A stretch of 64,000 nt of DNA. It comes from Microbacterium ginsengiterrae (GTDB lineage Bacteria; Actinomycetota; Actinomycetes; Actinomycetales; Microbacteriaceae). Positions 1 through 8,105 of the stretch are shown in pieces (positions within the stretch are counted from its first letter, which is position 1; each line of letters begins with the position of its first letter). Both the position numbers and the translations under genes were made by a program. Location: the NCBI RefSeq assembly GCF_014205075.1, contig NZ_JACHMU010000001.1, forward strand, positions 1,550,001-1,614,000, given 5' to 3'. Below the pieces are notes generated by a model that saw only the letters and a program-made list of their open reading frames with translations, made no database searches and was not told the origin of the DNA.

Positions 1-2107
1 CTCGATCCCCACGAGCGTGCTGGTGACCTTCATCGGGCTGCAGGCGTTCGGCTACTCGCTGAACGTCCTCACGCTCGGCGCGCTCACGATCGCCATCGGA
101 CGCGTCGTGGACGACTCCATCGTCGTGATCGAGAACATCAAGCGCCACTACGTCGGCGATGCCGACAAGGGCGACGCCATCCGTCTCGCCGTGCGCGAGG
201 TCGCCGCGGCGATCACGGCATCGACCGTCACCACGGTCGCCGTCTTCCTTCCGCTCGTGTTCGTCGGCGACGTCGTCGGCGAGCTGTTCCGTCCGTTCGC
301 CATGACGGTCACCATCGCGATGGTCGCCTCGCTGCTGGTCGCCCTGACCATCGTCCCGGTCCTCGCCTACTGGTTCCTCCGCCCCGGCAAGGAGCTCACG
401 GACGACAACGGCGCGGTCATCGACCCGGAGCACCCGGATGCCCCGCCCACCCGCCTTCAGAGCGCCTACCGTCCGATCCTCAGCTGGACGCTCAAGCACT
501 CCGGCCTCACGGTGATCATCGCCGTCGTCGTCCTCGGAGCGACACTCGCGGTGGCCCCGCTGATGAAGATCAACTTCCTCAGCGACAGCGGTCAGAACAC
601 CATGACGGTCACGCAGGATCTCGGTCCGACCGCCAGCCTCGAGGCCAAGGACACCGCGGCGGCGAAGGTCGAGGACGCGCTGGCCGATGTCGAGGGCATC
701 GAGAACGTGCAGGTGTCGATCGGCTCCAGCGGTTCCGCGCTCATGGACGCGTTCTCCGGCGGCGCAGGGGTCACCTACTCGATCATGACGTCGAGCGACG
801 TCGATCAGGAGCAGCTGCGCGCTGACGTGCTGGATGCCGTCGACGGGCTCGAGGGCGTCGGCGACATCAGTGTCAGCGCCTCGGCCGGCTTCGGCTCGAC
901 CGACATCGAGGTGGACATCACGGCCCCGAACGGCGACGCACTCGCCGAGGCGACCGACGCCGTCATCGCCGAGCTGGAGGGGCGCGATGGCATCGGCCAG
1001 GTCACGAGCAACCTCGCCGCATCCCTGCCGTACATCGCCGTCGTCGTCGATCGCGACGCCGCCGCCGAGCGCGGCCTGTCCGAGGTCGCGGTCGGTTCGC
1101 TCGTCTCGAACACCATGCGCCCGCAGCAGATCGGCACCGTCGAACTCGACGACACCTCTCTGACGGTGCTGCTGGAGGCACCCGAGCCGCCGACCACGGT
1201 CGAGGAACTGCGCGACCTCGTCATCCCGTCGCCGGCCGGTGTCGTCCGCCTGGAGGACATCGCATCGGTCGAGGAGGCGGAGAGCCCCACCTCGATCACG
1301 ACGCAGCAGGGTCGCCGGACGGCCACCATCACGGTGCCCCCGGCGTCGGACAACCTCGCCACCGCCACGGCATCCGTGACCGCGGCTCTCGAGGCCGTCG
1401 ACCTTCCCGACGGCGCGTCGGCAGAGGTGGGCGGTGTCGCCTCGCAGCAGTCGGAGTCGTTCGCTCAGCTGGGCCTCGCGATGCTCGCGGCGATCCTCAT
1501 CGTCTACGTCGTGATGGTCGCGACCTTCAAGTCGCTGCGCCAGCCGCTGCTGCTCCTCATCTCGGTGCCGTTCTCGGCGACCGGTGCGATCCTGCTGCAG
1601 ATCATCACCGGTGTGCCGCTCGGTGTGGCATCCCTCATCGGTGTGCTCATGCTCATCGGCATCGTCGTCACGAACGCCATCGTGCTCGTCGACCTGGTGA
1701 ACCAGTACCGGTCGAAGGGGCTGTCGACGGCGGATGCCGTCATGGCCGGAGGTGAGAAGCGTCTGCGCCCGATCCTCATGACCGCGCTCGCGACCATCTT
1801 CGCCCTCACCCCGATGGCCCTGGGGATCACCGGACACGGCGGCTTCATCTCGCAGCCGCTGGCCATCGTCGTGATCGGCGGACTGGTCTCGTCGACCGTG
1901 TTGACCCTCATCGTGCTGCCGACGCTCTACAACCTCGTCGAGGGTGCGCGCGAGCGGCGCCAGGCGCGCAAGGCGGGGCCGGACGCCGGCCCGGCCGGCG
2001 ACGGGTCCGACGGTGAGAACCCGGACGGCGGCACATCAGGGGCGGATGCCGCGACCTCGGCGGAGCACCCGCTCACCCGACGTGAGCTCCGCGGGCAGAA
2101 CGGCTGA
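1..2107 (+). CDS. RND-family efflux transporter, C-terminal part (5' truncated by window edge)
   Basis: The reading frame is open from base 2, so the N-terminal part lies outside the window; 701 codons remain. It is a membrane proton antiporter of the RND superfamily (AcrB-like), expected to export drugs or other hydrophobic compounds. The first visible membrane segment carries GRVVDDSIVVIENI, whose adjacent Asp pair corresponds to the proton-relay Asp residues of TM4 in AcrB. A large extracytoplasmic porter loop follows (about residues 185-485 of the visible part), then a second membrane bundle that includes VLMLIGIVVTNAIVLVDLVNQ. The C-terminus is a Gly/Asp/Ala-rich hydrophilic tail. Its stop lies 3 bases from the stop of the convergent epimerase gene, with only the small palindrome GCTGAG-G-CTCAGC between and over them. 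The substrate cannot be told from sequence. Confidence 0.93.
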   Translation, partial: SIPTSVLVTFIGLQAFGYSLNVLTLGALTIAIGRVVDDSIVVIENIKRHYVGDADKGDAIRLAVREVAAAITASTVTTVAVFLPLVFVGDVVGELFRPFAMTVTIAMVASLLVALTIVPVLAYWFLRPGKELTDDNGAVIDPEHPDAPPTRLQSAYRPILSWTLKHSGLTVIIAVVVLGATLAVAPLMKINFLSDSGQNTMTVTQDLGPTASLEAKDTAAAKVEDALADVEGIENVQVSIGSSGSALMDAFSGGAGVTYSIMTSSDVDQEQLRADVLDAVDGLEGVGDISVSASAGFGSTDIEVDITAPNGDALAEATDAVIAELEGRDGIGQVTSNLAASLPYIAVVVDRDAAAERGLSEVAVGSLVSNTMRPQQIGTVELDDTSLTVLLEAPEPPTTVEELRDLVIPSPAGVVRLEDIASVEEAESPTSITTQQGRRTATITVPPASDNLATATASVTAALEAVDLPDGASAEVGGVASQQSESFAQLGLAMLAAILIVYVVMVATFKSLRQPLLLLISVPFSATGAILLQIITGVPLGVASLIGVLMLIGIVVTNAIVLVDLVNQYRSKGLSTADAVMAGGEKRLRPILMTALATIFALTPMALGITGHGGFISQPLAIVVIGGLVSSTVLTLIVLPTLYNLVEGARERRQARKAGPDAGPAGDGSDGENPDGGTSGADAATSAEHPLTRRELRGQNG

Positions 2108-2110
2108 GGC

Positions 2111-3013
2111 TCAGCTCAGTTCGATCCCCCAGGAGAGCGTCCAGGTCTCTCCGGGGGAGAGGCGACGCAGGCCGATGCGACTGTTGAACGCATCGGCCGG
2201 TGCCGTCATCGGCTCGATCGCGACCGCGAGCTTCTGATCGGGGTAGTCCGTCGTCGTGTAGACCTGCACGAAGTCGAACCCCTCGCCCTGCCAGAGTGTG
2301 AGCCTGCGCCCATCAGGGGCGGTGAGGGTGTGGCGGACCAGGCCGTCGTCACCCCTCACCAATTGCGCGAACCCTGTGTCGAGCGTGATGCCGCCGAGGC
2401 GCACGCCGGTGCGCAGCTCCTCCGGTGCGGGGACGGCCTTCGCCGGCAGCATCCGCTCGTCCGTCTCGAACTGCGCGCCCGCCTGGACCTGAAGCACGAG
2501 ATTGCGCGGGTCGACGTCTCCGATCGTCACGAACGGGTGGGTGCCGACCGCGACGGGGGCCGGGGCATCGGACCGGTTGGTCAGGGTGTGCGTGACGCGG
2601 ATGCCGGAGTCGGTGAGCGCGTACGTCACCGACGTCGCGATCTCGTACGGGTAGCCGGTCTGGGGGTGGACGGTCGCGCGGAGGGTGGCCGCAGCATCCG
2701 TCTGCTCGATCTCGTACGCGGAGAATCGGAGCAGGCCGTGACTGGCGTTGCCGAGCTTCGGCTCGGTGATCGCGAGCTGCCTGGCCGTGTCGCCGTCTCG
2801 CCAGAGGCCGTCGCGGACGCGATTCGGCCACGGCACGAGCACGATGCCGGAGGCGGACGGCGTCGGGCCGTCTTCCGGGTAGCGCGGGACGAGGTCGACA
2901 CCGCCGACGGTCAGGCCGCGCAGCGACGCGCCGATCTGGGCGATCTGCGCGGTGACGGAGCCGCGGCTCAGATGGACCTGGGTTCCGGTGGGGGTCAGTG
3001 AGCTCACCTGCAC
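2111..3013 (-). CDS. Aldose 1-epimerase family protein (mutarotase-like)
   Basis: A 300-residue cytoplasmic enzyme of the galactose-mutarotase fold, which interconverts alpha and beta anomers of aldoses. Family features seen are SHGLLRF (substrate His), GTHPF (the catalytic acid His region) and IEPMTAPADAFN near the C-terminus, which contains the likely catalytic Glu. The length is normal for the family. The annotated start is GTG; a second in-frame GTG two codons later is possible. The gene is convergent with the RND transporter and divergent from the helicase gene. Sugar specificity is unknown; bacterial relatives also include hexose-6-phosphate mutarotases. Confidence 0.9.
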   Translation of the reverse strand: MQVSSLTPTGTQVHLSRGSVTAQIAQIGASLRGLTVGGVDLVPRYPEDGPTPSASGIVLVPWPNRVRDGLWRDGDTARQLAITEPKLGNASHGLLRFSAYEIEQTDAAATLRATVHPQTGYPYEIATSVTYALTDSGIRVTHTLTNRSDAPAPVAVGTHPFVTIGDVDPRNLVLQVQAGAQFETDERMLPAKAVPAPEELRTGVRLGGITLDTGFAQLVRGDDGLVRHTLTAPDGRRLTLWQGEGFDFVQVYTTTDYPDQKLAVAIEPMTAPADAFNSRIGLRRLSPGETWTLSWGIELS

Positions 3014-3045
3014 ATCGTACGAGGGTCTCTCCCAGGTGGCTCGGT

Positions 3046-3237
3046 TAGACTCTCCCGGTCGGCTTCGGGCATCCCGCAGCGCGGGACCTCAGCAAATGTG
3101 AGCCCAGGGGCCGATGGTTCATAAACCATCACATGAATGGCCCCGGCCGATGGATGCTCGGGTATGTCCGCCGTGCGCTGATCTCTGTGCGCGTGAGCGG
3201 GCGCTGTTCTCGTGTCAGAGACAGTCAGGAAGACATC
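3046..3237 (+). promoter_or_regulatory. Promoter and structured 5' leader of the DEAD-box helicase gene
   Basis: A -10 box TAGACT (3046-3051) puts transcription start near 3058, giving a leader of about 180 bases. Within it are two hairpins: TCCCGC-AGC-GCGGGA (3072-3086), and a nested one at 3107-3144 with outer arms GGGGCC/GGCCCC and inner arms GATGGTT/AACCATC around the loop CATA. Long structured leaders are known for cold-induced or self-regulated RNA helicase genes. The promoter and regulatory role here are inferred. Confidence 0.5.
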
Positions 3238-5529
3238 ATGCCCAAGAACGGCAAGCCCAAGGGCGGACGCCCGTCCCGCAATTTCGAGCCGCGCTACGCG
3301 AAGAAGACGTCGTTCCACGACCGTCACGCCGGCGGCAGGCCGGCAGCCGGTCGCACGGACGCCGGTCGTCCGGCACGCGACGACCGAGCGGATGCCGGTG
3401 AGCGCAGCTTCGCGAACGATCGTGGCCGTTCGGCCGGTGCCGATCGCTACGACCGTCGCCCCGGCAGCCGGAGCCCCGGCCACCGCGGCCACCGTGCAGA
3501 GGCGGAGTCCGGCGCTCCGAAGCGCCGCTGGACCGAGCAGGAGCGCGCCGGTCGCGATGAGGCCCGCGGAATCCGCAGCCGTGCCGAATCCGGTCGCCGC
3601 GAGGCGCCGCACCACCGCGACGACCGTGGATCGTACGGTGATCGTCCTCGCACCGAGGGTCGCTTCAATCGTGATGACCGTCCGCGTCGTGATGATGCGG
3701 GTCGCTACAACCGCGATGACCGTTCGCGGCGTGACGACCGTGGATCGTACGGGGATCGTCCTCGCACTGAGGGTCGGTTCAACCGTGATGACCGTCCTCG
3801 TCGTGATGATGCGGGTCGCTTCAACCGCGATGACCGTCCTCGTCGTGACGACCGTGGGTCGTACGGTGACCGTCCTCGCACTGAGGGTCGCTTCAACCGC
3901 GATGACCGTCCTCGTCGTGATGACCGTGGGTCGTACGGCGACCGTCCTCGCACTGAGGGTCGCTTCAACCGCGATGACCGTCCGCGTCGTGACGACCGCA
4001 GTTCCTATGGGGACCGCCCGCGTCGCGACGACGACCGCCGCGACAGCGGACGCGGTGAGCGCCCTCGCTTCCAGGGGGACCGTCCGCGCTTCGCTGGCGA
4101 CCGCGCCGCAGGGCGTCCGCAGCGCGCAGACGACCGCGGCGGCGACCGCGCCCGTCGCGACGACAGGGGCGGCCGCAGCGAGCGTCCGTCGTACGGCGAC
4201 CGTCCGCGGCGCGATGACCGGGCACAGCGTCCGAGCCGCGACGACTGGAACAAGACGGCTCCGGCCCGCTTCGAACCCACCGAGGACGTCGTCCACGAGA
4301 AGCTCGCCGCTCAGGTCGTCGCCGCTCCCGAGGTCGAGGGCACGACGTTCGGCGACCTCGGTCTCGGATCGAACATCGTCGAGACCCTGAAGAACCTCGG
4401 CGCCGATGCGCCGTTCCCGATCCAGGCCGCGACGATCCCCTCGATCCTCGAAGGTCGCGACGTGCTCGGCCGCGGACGCACCGGCTCGGGCAAGACGATC
4501 GCGTTCGGCGCTCCCCTCGTGGAGAGCGTGCTGAAGTCGCAGGCCGGCAAGCGCCGCGAGTTCGGTCGCGCACCGCGCGCGATCATCCTCGCTCCGACGC
4601 GTGAACTGGCCCTGCAGATCGACCGTACGGTGCAGCCCATCGCGCGCAGCGTCGGTCTGTTCACCACCCAGGTGTACGGCGGCGTCCCGCAGGCGCGCCA
4701 GGTCGGTGCGCTGAAGAAGGGCGTCGACATCGTGATCGGCACCCCCGGGCGCGTCGAGGACCTCATCAACCAGGGCAAGCTCGACCTCTCGGAGTGCCGC
4801 ATCGCGGTGCTCGACGAGGCCGATCACATGTGCGAGCTCGGATTCGTCGAGCCGGTCCAGCGCATCCTGCGCCACACGGCAGAGGGCAGCCAGAAGTTGC
4901 TGTTCTCCGCGACGCTCGACCGTGAGGTCGCCGCGCTCGTGGAGGAGTTCCTCGTCGAGCCGGCGGTGTACGAGGTCGCAGGCGAAGACCAGGAGTCGAG
5001 CACGATCGACCACCGGGTGCTCGTGATCGACCACCGCGACAAGGCGGAGATCCTCACGTCCATGGTCGACCGCGAGGGCAAGACGCTCGTGTTCGCGCGG
5101 ACCCGCGCGTATGCGGAGACGCTCGCCGAGCAGTTCGACGACGCCGGCATCCCCGCGGTGTCCCTGCACGGTGACCTCAACCAGGCCAAGCGCACGCGCA
5201 ACCTGCAGCGCCTTACCTCCGGTCGTGTCCAGGTGCTCGTCGCGACGGACGTCGCCGCCCGCGGCATCCACGTCGATGACATCGACCTGGTGATCCAGGC
5301 CGACGCGCCGGACGAGTACAAGACGTACATGCACCGGTCGGGGCGTACGGGTCGCGCCGGCCGCTCCGGCCGCGTCGTCACCCTGATCACGCGTCAGCGT
5401 CAGCGCCGGATGACCGAGCTGCTCGGCCGCGCCGAGATCGATGCGCCGTTCGACCAGGCGCGCATCGGCGACGACATCATCGAGGAGATCGCCGGTCGCA
5501 TGCCGACCGACGCCGACCTCACCGCGTGA
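3238..5529 (+). CDS. DEAD-box ATP-dependent RNA helicase with repetitive RD-rich N-terminus
   Basis: A 763-residue RNA helicase that unwinds structured RNA, probably in ribosome assembly or mRNA turnover. The ATG at 3238 was chosen because AGGAAG lies just upstream; the frame stays open further upstream but has no such signal. Residues 1-365 are hydrophilic and low-complexity, rich in Arg, Asp and Gly, with a tandem-repeat block (about 130-262). The helicase core starts near residue 368 (TTFGDLGLGSNIVETL). It shows Walker A GRTGSGKT (Lys419), APTRELALQI, the DEAD box at 526-529, SATLD and HRSGRTGRAGR. Most family members carry their RNA-binding tail at the C-terminus; here the protein stops soon after the core and the basic/acidic tail is at the front. 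A terminator follows directly. Confidence 0.96.
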   Translation: MPKNGKPKGGRPSRNFEPRYAKKTSFHDRHAGGRPAAGRTDAGRPARDDRADAGERSFANDRGRSAGADRYDRRPGSRSPGHRGHRAEAESGAPKRRWTEQERAGRDEARGIRSRAESGRREAPHHRDDRGSYGDRPRTEGRFNRDDRPRRDDAGRYNRDDRSRRDDRGSYGDRPRTEGRFNRDDRPRRDDAGRFNRDDRPRRDDRGSYGDRPRTEGRFNRDDRPRRDDRGSYGDRPRTEGRFNRDDRPRRDDRSSYGDRPRRDDDRRDSGRGERPRFQGDRPRFAGDRAAGRPQRADDRGGDRARRDDRGGRSERPSYGDRPRRDDRAQRPSRDDWNKTAPARFEPTEDVVHEKLAAQVVAAPEVEGTTFGDLGLGSNIVETLKNLGADAPFPIQAATIPSILEGRDVLGRGRTGSGKTIAFGAPLVESVLKSQAGKRREFGRAPRAIILAPTRELALQIDRTVQPIARSVGLFTTQVYGGVPQARQVGALKKGVDIVIGTPGRVEDLINQGKLDLSECRIAVLDEADHMCELGFVEPVQRILRHTAEGSQKLLFSATLDREVAALVEEFLVEPAVYEVAGEDQESSTIDHRVLVIDHRDKAEILTSMVDREGKTLVFARTRAYAETLAEQFDDAGIPAVSLHGDLNQAKRTRNLQRLTSGRVQVLVATDVAARGIHVDDIDLVIQADAPDEYKTYMHRSGRTGRAGRSGRVVTLITRQRQRRMTELLGRAEIDAPFDQARIGDDIIEEIAGRMPTDADLTA
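3625..4020 (+). repeat. Tandem 72-bp repeats encoding RD-rich units in the helicase
   Basis: The coding DNA repeats a 24-residue unit (RGSYGDRPRTEGRFNRDD followed by RPRRDD), present in four near-identical copies plus a partial fifth beginning RSSYGDRPRRD. Two copies are separated from the next by a 14-residue insert beginning AGRYNRDD or AGRFNRDD. Near-identity at the DNA level points to recent expansion. RD/RG-rich tracts usually bind RNA and favour condensate formation. Confidence 0.85.
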
Positions 5530-5534
5530 TCCGT

Positions 5535-5569
5535 ACGGGCGGCGGGGGCGTTCTGCTCCCGCCGCCCGT
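5535..5569. terminator. Bidirectional intrinsic terminator between helicase and yaeQ
   Basis: A strong stem with 12 perfect GC-rich base pairs (ACGGGCGGCGGG against CCCGCCGCCCGT) and three further inner pairs lies immediately after the helicase stop. The loop is GTTCT. There is no U-tract, as is usual in actinobacteria. It can serve both convergent genes. Confidence 0.7.
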
Positions 5570-5649
5570 CACAACTCCGGAGAAACCGGCCTCTCCGCAC
5601 GTTCTGCAGCCGAGTTTCCGCGGCTCGACGAAAAACCTCCGGAGTTGTG
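5570..5649. repeat. Intergenic element with 13-bp terminal inverted repeats
   Basis: CACAACTCCGGAG at 5570-5582 is perfectly inverted at 5637-5649 (CTCCGGAGTTGTG), enclosing 54 bases. The core has the further related words GAGAAAC and GAGTTTCC. It follows the terminator and lies between two convergent genes, as REP- or BIME-like extragenic elements typically do. No ORF is inside. Confidence 0.6.
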
Positions 5650-5707
5650 CCCCGGGGAGCGGGCCGATGCGGGGGAGCGGGCCGCTGCCGCGGCCGGTCT
5701 CGCGGCG

Positions 5708-6247
5708 TCAGACTGCGGGTCGCGTGTGCACGGCGGAGCTCAGCGTCGTGCCGTTCAGGTCGAGGTACAGCTGCGCCTCGGTGACCGTCAGCGTCACGGT
5801 GCTGCGTCTTTCCAGCAGTGCGACGGCCTGATCGATGAAGCCCGGATCGAAGCTGCGCACCTCGATCGCTTCGACGTTGTGGATGCGCTTGCCCGCCCAT
5901 GGCGCGACGACCTTCGCCGGATCGCGGTGCGTGTAGACCACGACGCGCTCGGCCAGACGGCTGCCGTGGTGCAGGCGCTCGGCGTCCGGCGCCCCGACCT
6001 CGACCCATGCGAGGATCGATCCGGTCATGTCACGGACGATGACGGCGGGCTCCTCTGTCGACGAGATGCCCTCACCGAAGGCGATGCCCTCTGCGTACTC
6101 GAGGCAGTACGCCAGCAGCCTCGTCACCATGTAGGCATCGGTCTCCGATGGATGCCGTGCGACGCGGAGCGTGAGGTCGTCGTAGACGCCGCGATCCATG
6201 TCGGCCAGCTGCACTGCGAACGTGTGGATGGTCGAACCGATTGCCAT
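5708..6247 (-). CDS. yaeQ: YaeQ family protein
   Basis: A 179-residue cytoplasmic protein of the YaeQ family. The start at 6247 (MAIGSTIHTFAVQLADMDR) is preferred over the upstream in-frame ATG because family members begin with this strand. TLRVARHPSET, LRLLAYCLEYAEG-like and WVEVGAPDAERLHHGSRLAE match the conserved YaeQ core, which has a PD-(D/E)XK nuclease-like fold. The E. coli relative was linked to RfaH-type suppression, but the biochemical role is unknown. A TAGGCT box 8 bases before the ATG is a likely -10, giving an almost leaderless message. Confidence 0.88.
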   Translation of the reverse strand: MAIGSTIHTFAVQLADMDRGVYDDLTLRVARHPSETDAYMVTRLLAYCLEYAEGIAFGEGISSTEEPAVIVRDMTGSILAWVEVGAPDAERLHHGSRLAERVVVYTHRDPAKVVAPWAGKRIHNVEAIEVRSFDPGFIDQAVALLERRSTVTLTVTEAQLYLDLNGTTLSSAVHTRPAV

Positions 6248-6285
6248 GATCATCGAGCCTACGCGGCCGGGCGGCACGTGCTCGT

Positions 6286-6291
6286 TAGCCT
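6286..6291 (+). promoter_or_regulatory. -10 box of a leaderless promoter (membrane protein at 6298)
   Basis: TAGCCT is followed by exactly six bases and then the ATG at 6298. This is the spacing of actinobacterial leaderless transcripts, in which transcription starts at the A of the start codon. No Shine-Dalgarno sequence is present. Confidence 0.6.
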
Positions 6292-6297
6292 GAGTGC

Positions 6298-6951
6298 ATG
6301 CGCTTCATCCGTCCAGAGTCGACGCCGCTCATCGATGCGGCACGGACGCTCCCGGAGTCGACCCGTGGAGCGGATGCCGCCGCCGCGGCGCTCCGTGCCG
6401 ACCACGAGCGCTGGAGCCGCACGTTGTGGGGCGTCGGCGCCTTCCTCGTGTTCGCGGTCGGGGCTCTGCTGACCGGGATGATGGTCGACCTGCTCGTCGG
6501 ATACGCCACGACGGCAGCCGAGCAGACGCTGGCCGTGGCGCTCGTCGTGCTCGGCGTCGCGCTCGCGGCGGCCGGGCTGGTCGTCCTCTTCCGGCTCTGG
6601 CGCACGGGACGCGCGCTCTCGCGAGCGGCGGTCATCTGGTCGCGCGTGCCCTACCTTCTCGGCGTGCGCGACCGTTCGGCGACGGGTTGGCTGGCTCCGC
6701 GCCCGGTGCGGGAGAGCCCGGTGATGTTCGTGCGGGTGGCGGCGTGTGCGCTGCTGTTGCTGGTGGCCGTCTTCGGCCTGTCGATCTTGTTCTTCCCCGG
6801 ACGGGAGGCCATGGTCGCCACGAGTGTCGCCTGCGCGCTCATCGGCGCGGTGGCGGCGTTCTGCCTGGCGGGGCTGTTCGGCGGCATCGTCACGATGCAG
6901 CGCGGCATCCGCGAACGCGATCCGCGCTGGGTGCGCGCGCTCGCTCGCTGA
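6298..6951 (+). CDS. Hypothetical membrane protein with four predicted TM segments
   Basis: A 217-residue protein I do not recognise. A hydrophilic N-terminus of about 40 residues is followed by two membrane segments (WGVGAFLVFAVGALLTGMMV and LAVALVVLGVALAAAGLVVLF). A basic cytoplasmic stretch with RVPYLLGVRDRS follows, then two more membrane segments near residues 142-200, and a basic tail ending VRALAR. Both ends are predicted cytoplasmic. The start is supported by the leaderless -10 box. It sits between yaeQ (divergent) and the radical SAM gene (convergent), so it is probably transcribed alone. Confidence 0.8.
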   Translation: MRFIRPESTPLIDAARTLPESTRGADAAAAALRADHERWSRTLWGVGAFLVFAVGALLTGMMVDLLVGYATTAAEQTLAVALVVLGVALAAAGLVVLFRLWRTGRALSRAAVIWSRVPYLLGVRDRSATGWLAPRPVRESPVMFVRVAACALLLLVAVFGLSILFFPGREAMVATSVACALIGAVAAFCLAGLFGGIVTMQRGIRERDPRWVRALAR

Positions 6952-6978
6952 TCCGATCGCCGCTGGGGCCGCGCGCCG

Positions 6979-8022
6979 TCAGAAGAGCATCGGTGCCGAT
7001 GCGCTCGCCACCGATGCCGGGCGCATCGCCGGGCGGGTGAGGCGCCGGGAGGGCTGCTCGTCCTCCGTGCGCACGTCCAGTCCGTGCATGCGGATGAGAG
7101 GGCGCATCCTTGCTGCGAGCCACTTCCGGTACGGCGTGGGCGCCTCGGCCGCTGCCCCGGGGTACAGCCCGCGGTAGGAGGAGGCGAGCTCGGGGTGCTC
7201 GCGCTCCAGCCACTGCAGGAACCAGGGCTTCACCCCCGCCCGCAGGTGGAGTGCGCCGTAGATGACGTGGTCGGCGCCCGCGTCCTTGATGCGGCGGAGT
7301 GCGTGATCGATCGCCTCGACGGAGTCGGTGAGGTGAGGGAGGATCGGCATGAGGAAGATCCCGACGCGGAAACCCGCCTCGCTCAACGCCCTCACCGTGT
7401 CGAGCCGCGCCTGAGTGGACGGCGTCCCCGGTTCGATCGAGTGCTGCAGCTCGTCGTCGTACATCGCGATCGACATCGAGACGTCGACGGGGACGGCGGC
7501 TGCGGCCTCCTTCAGCTGCCGGATGTCGCGGCGGATCAGGGTCCCCTTCGTGAGGATCGACATCGGTGTGCCCGATTCGGCGAGCGCCTGGATGATGTCG
7601 GGCATCAACCGATACCGACCCTCGGCGCGCTGGTACGGGTCGGTGTTCGTGCCGAGCGCCACCGTCTCGTGCTCCCAACTGCCGCGCCGGAGCTCTCGCC
7701 GCAGCACCTCGGCGACGTTCGTCTTCACGACGATCTGTGAGTCGAAGTCACCACCGCCGTCGAGGTCGAGGTACTCGTGCGTTCCGCGTGCGAAGCAGTA
7801 GGTGCAGGCGTGGCTGCACCCGCGGTAGGGGTTGATCGTCCACGCGAACGGCATGCGTGAACCGCCCGGCACCCGATTGAGAGCCGACTTCGCGAGCACC
7901 TCGTGGAAGGTCATGCCCGCGAACTCCGGCGTCGTGACCGATCGCACCATCCCGCTGCGATTCTCGAGGCCGGGCAGCGCCGCGGCATCCGTGTCTTCGA
8001 TCATCTGTCCCTGCCACCGCAT
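6979..8022 (-). CDS. Rv2578c-type radical SAM protein
   Basis: A 347-residue radical SAM enzyme. It binds a [4Fe-4S] cluster through GCSHACTYCF (a CX3CX2C motif) and would cleave S-adenosylmethionine to make a deoxyadenosyl radical. The family (mycobacterial Rv2578c relatives; related to SplB-like proteins) has no settled substrate. The ATG at 8022 is chosen, giving MRWQGQMIEDTD. The longer upstream frame lacks family character, and a promoter-like TTGACT-N17-TCGAAT ends six bases before this ATG. The NTDPYQRAE and GTKGTLIRRD-like stretches are typical of the core. The gene is divergent from the VanY gene. Confidence 0.88.
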   Translation of the reverse strand: MRWQGQMIEDTDAAALPGLENRSGMVRSVTTPEFAGMTFHEVLAKSALNRVPGGSRMPFAWTINPYRGCSHACTYCFARGTHEYLDLDGGGDFDSQIVVKTNVAEVLRRELRRGSWEHETVALGTNTDPYQRAEGRYRLMPDIIQALAESGTPMSILTKGTLIRRDIRQLKEAAAAVPVDVSMSIAMYDDELQHSIEPGTPSTQARLDTVRALSEAGFRVGIFLMPILPHLTDSVEAIDHALRRIKDAGADHVIYGALHLRAGVKPWFLQWLEREHPELASSYRGLYPGAAAEAPTPYRKWLAARMRPLIRMHGLDVRTEDEQPSRRLTRPAMRPASVASASAPMLF

Positions 8023-8028
8023 GCACTC

Positions 8029-8057
8029 ATTCGAACAAATACGCGATGTTAAGTCAA
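8029..8057 (-). promoter_or_regulatory. Putative promoter of the radical SAM gene
   Basis: On the minus strand, TTGACT (8057-8052) and TCGAAT (8034-8029) are separated by 17 bases, and the ATG follows six bases later. The second position of the -10 box is C instead of A, so this is weaker than the other leaderless promoters here. The inverted words TCGAACA (8031-8037) and TGTTCGA (8074-8080) flank the region; each is half of an actinobacterial LexA site, but they are too far apart to form one. Confidence 0.4.
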
Positions 8058-8105
8058 CCGAGATTCCGAGAAATGTTCGAGCAGAGGTTAAGGGAGAATG
8101 GACGG

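Noticed and set aside
3004..5334. A 776-codon minus-strand open frame opposite the helicase gene
   Set aside because: It is the antisense of the helicase repeats and core; its composition (TVIAVEATLSARTV repeats) mirrors the RD repeats and it has no family features.
8031..8080. LexA (SOS) box between the radical SAM and VanY genes
   Set aside because: TCGAAC and GTTCGA are both present but 38 bases apart instead of 4; the nearest single 16-mer matches only half of the site.
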